DNA from: Actinomycetes bacterium
Lineage (GTDB): Bacteria > Actinomycetota > Actinomycetes > Actinomycetales > Cellulomonadaceae
Assembly (NCBI GenBank): GCA_023401045.1
Contig: JAEXEM010000173.1
Location: forward strand, 1 to 9,343
Direction of reading: 5' to 3'
DNA: 9,343 bases
Positions within the stretch are counted from its first letter, which is position 1, and each line of letters starts with the position of its first letter. The position numbers and the translations under genes were made by a program. Under the pieces are notes generated by a model, which saw nothing but the letters and a program-made list of their open reading frames with translations, made no database searches and was not told the DNA's origin. Shown in pieces: positions 5,793 to 9,343 of this stretch.

Positions 5793-6869
5793 TCAGACGT
5801 TGAAGCGGAACTCCACGACGTCGCCGTCGGCCATGACGTAGTCCTTGCCCTCGACGCGCGCCTTGCCCGCGGCGCGGGCGGCGGCGACCGAGCCCGTCTC
5901 GACGAGGTCGTCGAACGAGATGACCTCGGCCTTGATGAAGCCCTTCTGGAAGTCCGTGTGGATGACGCCCGCGGCCTGCGGTGCCGTCCACCCCTGGTGG
6001 ATGGTCCAGGCGCGCGACTCCTTGGGGCCCGCGGTGAGGTACGTCTGCAGGCCGAGGGTGTGGAACCCGACGCGGGCGAGCTGGTCGAGGCCCGACTCCG
6101 TCTGCCCGGTCGCCTCGAGCATCTCGCGGGCCTCGTCCTCGTCGAGCTCGACGAGCTCGGACTCGAACTTCGCGTCGAGGAAGATCGCGTCGGCCGGCGC
6201 GACGAGCGCGCGCAGCCGCTCCTGCATCGCGGTGTCCGCCAGGCCCTCGTCGTCGGTGTTGAAGACGTAGATGAACGGCTTCGACGTCATGAGCTGCAGG
6301 GCGCGCACGTGCTCGTCGTCGGCCAGGCCCGCGGCGAACAGCGTCTGCCCCTTCTCGAGGACCTCCTTCGCGCGCTGCGCGGCAGCGAGCACCTCGGGGT
6401 CCGTCTTCTTGCCGCGCACCTCCTTCTCCAGGCGCGGGATGGCGTTCTCGAGCGTCTGGAGGTCCGCGAGGATGAGCTCGGTCGCGATGATCTCGATGTC
6501 GCCCTCGGGGTCGACCTTGCCGCTGACGTGGACGACGTCCGGGTCGGCGAAGGCACGGGTCACCTGGCAGATCGCGTCGGCCTCGCGGATGTTGGCGAGG
6601 AACTTGTTGCCCAGGCCCTCGCCCTCGCTCGCGCCCTTGACGATGCCCGCGATGTCGACGAACGACACGGTGGCCGGGAGGATGCGCTCGGAGCCGAAGA
6701 TCTCGGCGAGCTTCTCCAGGCGCGGGTCCGGCAGCGGCACCACCCCGACGTTCGGCTCGATCGTCGCGAACGGGTAGTTCGCCGCGAGGACCTGCGCACG
6801 GGTGAGCGCGTTGAAGAGGGTGGACTTGCCGACGTTGGGCAGGCCGACGATGCCGATGGTGAGAGCCAC
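5793..6869 (-). CDS. ychF: YchF/OLA1-type P-loop NTPase, ribosome-associated
   Basis: YchF is a universally conserved TRAFAC-class nucleotidase that binds ribosomes and influences translation and stress responses; characterised members prefer ATP to GTP. The protein has 358 residues, near the usual 360. The P-loop GLPNVGKST is at 9-17, the G3 motif DIAG at 72-75 followed by IVKGASEGEGLGNKF, the helical coiled-coil insert at about 130-195, the G4 position NTDD at 204-207, and the C-terminal TGS domain at about 275-358 ending GDVVEFRFNV. His114 lies in VVHVSGKVDP, the histidine linked to hydrolysis in the E. coli enzyme. Residue 35 is Ala (NYPFATIEPN) where E. coli has the redox-sensitive Cys35. 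The start is GTG at 6869-6867, giving MALTIGIVGLP; the open frame upstream to 7037 is not conserved-looking. No ribosome site is visible, but a -10-like TAGACT lies 8 bases upstream. Confidence 0.97.
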   Translation of the reverse strand: MALTIGIVGLPNVGKSTLFNALTRAQVLAANYPFATIEPNVGVVPLPDPRLEKLAEIFGSERILPATVSFVDIAGIVKGASEGEGLGNKFLANIREADAICQVTRAFADPDVVHVSGKVDPEGDIEIIATELILADLQTLENAIPRLEKEVRGKKTDPEVLAAAQRAKEVLEKGQTLFAAGLADDEHVRALQLMTSKPFIYVFNTDDEGLADTAMQERLRALVAPADAIFLDAKFESELVELDEDEAREMLEATGQTESGLDQLARVGFHTLGLQTYLTAGPKESRAWTIHQGWTAPQAAGVIHTDFQKGFIKAEVISFDDLVETGSVAAARAAGKARVEGKDYVMADGDVVEFRFNV

Positions 6870-6877
6870 GGGCGAGA

Positions 6878-6883
6878 AGTCTA
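6878..6883 (-). promoter_or_regulatory. Candidate -10 box for leaderless ychF transcript
   Basis: On the minus strand TAGACT (TANNNT) ends 8 bases before the GTG start of ychF, so transcription would begin at or next to the start codon. No ribosome site is visible between them, in keeping with leaderless translation, which is common in actinobacteria. No good -35 is seen 17 bases upstream (CGGGGG). Confidence 0.4.
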
Positions 6884-6923
6884 CGCGGGGCGGCCCTGCT
6901 CCCCCGCGCCGTCCGTCGGCACC

Positions 6924-6958
6924 CGACCCACCACCGGCGCACCGCCGGCAGCGGGTCG
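6924..6958 (-). terminator. Two-tier GC hairpin after the export permease
   Basis: The outer arms CGACCC (6924-6929) and GGGTCG (6953-6958) enclose a perfect inner hairpin, CCGGCG (6934-6939), loop CAC, CGCCGG (6943-6948). It starts 5 bases after the stop codon of the export permease and lies before ychF, so it probably insulates the two units. A T-run is absent, as is frequent in high-GC genomes. Confidence 0.5.
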
Positions 6959-6963
6959 CAGGG

Positions 6964-8520
6964 TCAGGCGAACGCCCGCATCCGCTGGAGCAGGTCCGGA
7001 CCGCGCCGGTCGAGCTGCGCCCCGCCGACGCGGACACCGACGACGAGCAGGACCGCGCCGAGCGCCACCCCGACGACGACCGTCGCCCAGCCGAGCACCG
7101 CCGAGCCCTGGGCCACCGCGAGGACCCCGAGGACGACCGTCGGCGCCGCCAGCACCGCGATGACGGCGAAGCCGACCATCTGCGAGGTGAAGGCCGCCGC
7201 GCTCGCGCCCTGCTTCGTGCCGAACGGGTTCTCCCCGGGCTGCTGCACCGGGTAGACGACGACCGCCGAGACGACGCTCGACACGCCGAGCGACGTCAGC
7301 AGGATCCCGAGGCTCGCACCGACGAGTGCCGGCACGGCGTCCCAGCGGTCGGCGTACCAGGCGGTGCCGACGACGAGGACGGCCGTGACGAGCAGCCCGA
7401 GCACGCCCGCGACGACGACACGGCCCCACCGGTCGGTCACCCCGCGCAGCGGCGCGACGAGGTGCGTCCAGAAGCTCGTGCCGTCGTACGCGACGTCGGC
7501 CGAGATGCTCCAGCCGACGAGGAAGGCGGCCGCCGGGGCCGCGAGCAGGACGCGTGACCCGCCGGGGTCGGTGAAGCCGAGCAGCAGCGGGAGCACGGGG
7601 ATGATCGCGACCGCGATGGCGTACCGCGGGTCGCGCACCCAGTAGGTCGCCGTCCGTGCCGCCACGGCACCCACCTGGGTGGCGGGGAGCCGGGCGAACC
7701 AGCCGAGGCCGCGGGCCTTGGAGTCCGAGCCCGCGCTCGCCGGTTCCGCGAGCGTGCGGTCGAGCGCCCACGACCACGCGCGCAGCGCGACCGCGACGGT
7801 CGCCAGCGCGACGAGCAGCCGCAGCCCGGCACCGGCCCAGTCCCCCGCGGCCACGGCCGGGGCGATCGCCCACGGCGCACCCACCGGCGTCCACGACAGG
7901 ACGCGCGCGAGCGAGCCCACGGCGTCGAGGCCGCTGATGCCCTCGGTGACGGTCTCGAGGATGGGCCCGAGCAGCATGAACGGCAGGATCGCGGCGGCCG
8001 CGACGACCTCGCGCACCCGGCGCCGGCCCACGACCGGCGCGAGCTGCGTCGTCGTGGCACGCGCGCCGACCGTGCAGACGAGCACCCCGAGGGCACCGCC
8101 GACGAGCGCCGCGACGGCCGCGAGGGGCTCGCGCCACCACGACAGCGGCGTCGACAGGGCGGTGACCGCGGTGACGGCGCCCGGGATCCCGATGACCCCG
8201 GCCAGCGTGAGCCCGACGAGCAGGTCGCGGCGGGGCACGCCGAACGTGACGAACCGGCGCGGGTCGAGCGTCGCGTCGACACCGAACGCGAGCAGCGGGA
8301 CGACCCACCAGCCGACGACGAGCAGCGACCCCAGGAGGACGAGGACGTCGGCGCGCGTCGGGAGCTCGACGAACGACAGCGCGAACAGCCCGGCGACCCC
8401 CATGACGAGGATCCCCAGCCCGTAGAGGGCGGCGACGACGAGCCCGACGACCTGCCACGCGCTGCGCCGCAGGCCGTTGCGCAGCAGCGTGAGCTTCAGT
8501 CGGACGAGGTGCGCAACCAC
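6964..8520 (-). CDS. ABC-2-like export permease with 12-13 membrane helices
   Basis: This 518-residue integral membrane protein is the channel partner of the ATPase encoded immediately upstream. Hydrophobic segments lie near 24-46, 60-80, 103-124, 132-152, 171-190, 209-226, 229-250, 300-316, 326-345, 367-388, 395-422, 445-470 and 476-499; a hydrophilic stretch (about 252-299, with KARGLGWFARLP and YWVRDPRY) divides it into two halves. The motif YPVQQPGENPFGTKQG (423-438) recalls a family of large actinobacterial ABC permeases. The start is GTG at 8520-8518, supported by GGGAGAGGG 6 bases upstream; it overlaps the end of the ATPase gene by 25 bp, so the two are translationally linked. I cannot name the cargo: drugs, lipids or a peptide are all possible for this class. 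A two-tier hairpin follows the stop codon. Confidence 0.85.
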   Translation of the reverse strand: MVAHLVRLKLTLLRNGLRRSAWQVVGLVVAALYGLGILVMGVAGLFALSFVELPTRADVLVLLGSLLVVGWWVVPLLAFGVDATLDPRRFVTFGVPRRDLLVGLTLAGVIGIPGAVTAVTALSTPLSWWREPLAAVAALVGGALGVLVCTVGARATTTQLAPVVGRRRVREVVAAAAILPFMLLGPILETVTEGISGLDAVGSLARVLSWTPVGAPWAIAPAVAAGDWAGAGLRLLVALATVAVALRAWSWALDRTLAEPASAGSDSKARGLGWFARLPATQVGAVAARTATYWVRDPRYAIAVAIIPVLPLLLGFTDPGGSRVLLAAPAAAFLVGWSISADVAYDGTSFWTHLVAPLRGVTDRWGRVVVAGVLGLLVTAVLVVGTAWYADRWDAVPALVGASLGILLTSLGVSSVVSAVVVYPVQQPGENPFGTKQGASAAAFTSQMVGFAVIAVLAAPTVVLGVLAVAQGSAVLGWATVVVGVALGAVLLVVGVRVGGAQLDRRGPDLLQRMRAFA

Positions 8521-9332
8521 GCGATGCCCTCTCCCGTGATGCGGCCGCCGACGAGGTCGACGAAGCGCTCCTCGAGCGTGCGGCCGGCACGCACCTCGTC
8601 GACGGTGCCCGCGGCGAGCACGTGCCCCTCGGCGATGACCGCGACGTGGTCGCACATCCGCTGGACGAGGTCCATGACGTGCGAGGACACGACGACGGTG
8701 CCACCGCCGGCGACGTACTGGTGGAGGATCTCGCGGATGTTCGCCGCCGAGACCGGGTCGACCGCCTCGAACGGCTCGTCGAGGACGAGCAGGCGCGGGG
8801 CGTGGACGAGGGCGCACGCGAGCGCGATCTTCTTCGTCATTCCCGCGGAGTAGTCGACGACGAGCGTCGTCGCGTCCTGCGTGAGGCCGACGGCGGCGAG
8901 CAGGTCGGCGGTACGGGCCTCGACGGTGGGACGGTCGAGGCCCTGGAGCAGCCCGGCGTAGGTGACGAGCTGGGCGCCGGTCAGCCGGTCGAACAGCCGC
9001 ACGCCGTCCGGCAGCACCCCGATCGTGCGCTTGACCGCGACCGGGTCGGCCCAGAGGTCGGCGCCGTGCACGAGCACGCGGCCGGCGTCCGGGCGCAGCA
9101 GGCCGGTCGCCATCGACAGGCTCGTCGTCTTCCCGGCGCCGTTGGGGCCGACGAGACCGTAGAACGACCCGGTCGGGATCGTCAGGTCGATGCCGGCGAC
9201 GGCGACCTTCGTGCCGAAGCGGCGCCACAGGCCCTGCAGTGCGAGGGCGGGTGAGCCGGGTCCTGCGGCGGAGGCGCCGGGCGGGGGGCCGGCGACCGGG
9301 CCGGGGCCGGGGATCGGTGCTGACGTGGTCAC
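8496..9332 (-). CDS. ABC-2-type exporter ATP-binding protein (CcmA-like)
   Basis: This 278-residue cytoplasmic ATPase powers the downstream permease. Walker A GPNGAGKT is at 62-69, the signature YSAGM at 161-165 (in place of LSGGQ), Walker B LLVLDEP at 181-187 with catalytic Glu186, the D-loop EAVDP at 189-193, and the switch His218 in SSHVMD. Where most ABC ATPases have a Q-loop Gln, this one reads VLPDGVRLFD (106-115), as in many CcmA-type export ATPases. Residues 1-28 form a Pro/Gly/Ala-rich extension before the ABC domain begins near LALQGLWRRFG. The start is GTG at 9332-9330; only 11 bases upstream are visible, so a ribosome site or promoter cannot be judged, and the true start could lie elsewhere in the low-complexity leader. 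The core function is secure, the cargo unknown. Confidence 0.92.
   Translation of the reverse strand: MTTSAPIPGPGPVAGPPPGASAAGPGSPALALQGLWRRFGTKVAVAGIDLTIPTGSFYGLVGPNGAGKTTSLSMATGLLRPDAGRVLVHGADLWADPVAVKRTIGVLPDGVRLFDRLTGAQLVTYAGLLQGLDRPTVEARTADLLAAVGLTQDATTLVVDYSAGMTKKIALACALVHAPRLLVLDEPFEAVDPVSAANIREILHQYVAGGGTVVVSSHVMDLVQRMCDHVAVIAEGHVLAAGTVDEVRAGRTLEERFVDLVGGRITGEGIAWLRTSSD
8527..8535 (-). promoter_or_regulatory. Internal ribosome site for the export permease
   Basis: GGGAGAGGG on the minus strand lies inside the 3' end of the ATPase gene, 6 bases before the permease GTG. It decides the permease start, since no other start codon follows a comparable site, and shows that the permease can be initiated within the overlapping gene. 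Confidence 0.7.
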
Positions 9333-9343
9333 GTGCCGACAAT

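Noticed and set aside
4868..5803. Plus-strand open frame starting in the intergenic region
   Set aside because: Mostly antisense to the dehydratase-VOC gene, Arg/Val/Pro-rich, with no promoter or ribosome site seen.
6870..7037. Upstream extension of ychF to 7037
   Set aside because: It overlaps the export permease and its terminator-like hairpin, and YchF proteins begin at the MALTIGIVG position.
5958..7163. Plus-strand open frame of 401 codons opposite ychF
   Set aside because: Same low-complexity antisense composition; the opposite strand encodes an unmistakable YchF.
8521..9342. Upstream extension of the export permease frame through the whole ATPase gene
   Set aside because: The extension is the shadow of the ATPase in another frame, Arg/Pro-rich, and the ribosome site supports GTG at 8520.
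1..9343. Mobile element, CRISPR array, tRNA, rRNA, riboswitch or defence island
   Set aside because: I saw no transposase or integrase motifs, no regularly spaced repeats, no cloverleaf and no recognisable riboswitch core; composition is even across the window.

Overview
The window is high-GC DNA (roughly 70% by eye) with strong GC-ending codon bias and GTG/TTG starts. It looks like an actinobacterium, most plausibly Micrococcales (Cellulomonas/Cellulosimicrobium-like). That placement rests on protein style and composition and was not tested by a search. Every convincing gene lies on the minus strand, so transcription runs from high to low coordinates.

Layout in direction of transcription. 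(1) 9332-6964: a two-gene ABC-2-like export module, an ATPase followed by a 12-13-helix permease that overlaps it by 25 bp. A two-tier GC hairpin (6924-6958) follows. (2) 6869-5793: ychF (OLA1-type P-loop NTPase), with a possible leaderless start. (3) 5710-5048: a fusion of a pterin-4a-carbinolamine dehydratase domain and a VOC/glyoxalase-like domain. (4) 5047-4709: a 339-bp intergenic region with an 18-bp inverted repeat; it is the best place for control of the next operon. (5) 4708-45: a peptide/nickel-type ABC importer: lipoprotein solute-binding protein (TTG start, lipobox at Cys23), two perfect tandem hairpins, an unusually long OppB-type permease, and an OppC-type permease joined by an ATGA overlap. 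At the edge, a GTGA overlap at 48-46 opens another frame, probably the N-terminus of the importer ATPase.

Functionally, the importer genes form one system: the lipoprotein captures the solute, the two permeases form the channel, and the ATPase is expected just outside the window. The hairpins after the binding-protein gene would suit more binding protein than permease mRNA. ychF and the dehydratase-VOC gene are single housekeeping or metabolic genes between the two transport modules.

I see no mobile element, CRISPR array, tRNA, rRNA or defence island. The most unusual features are about 190 extra residues with six predicted helices in the OppB-type permease, the tandem hairpins, the dehydratase-VOC fusion lacking an expected VOC metal ligand, and two palindromes that look like operators.
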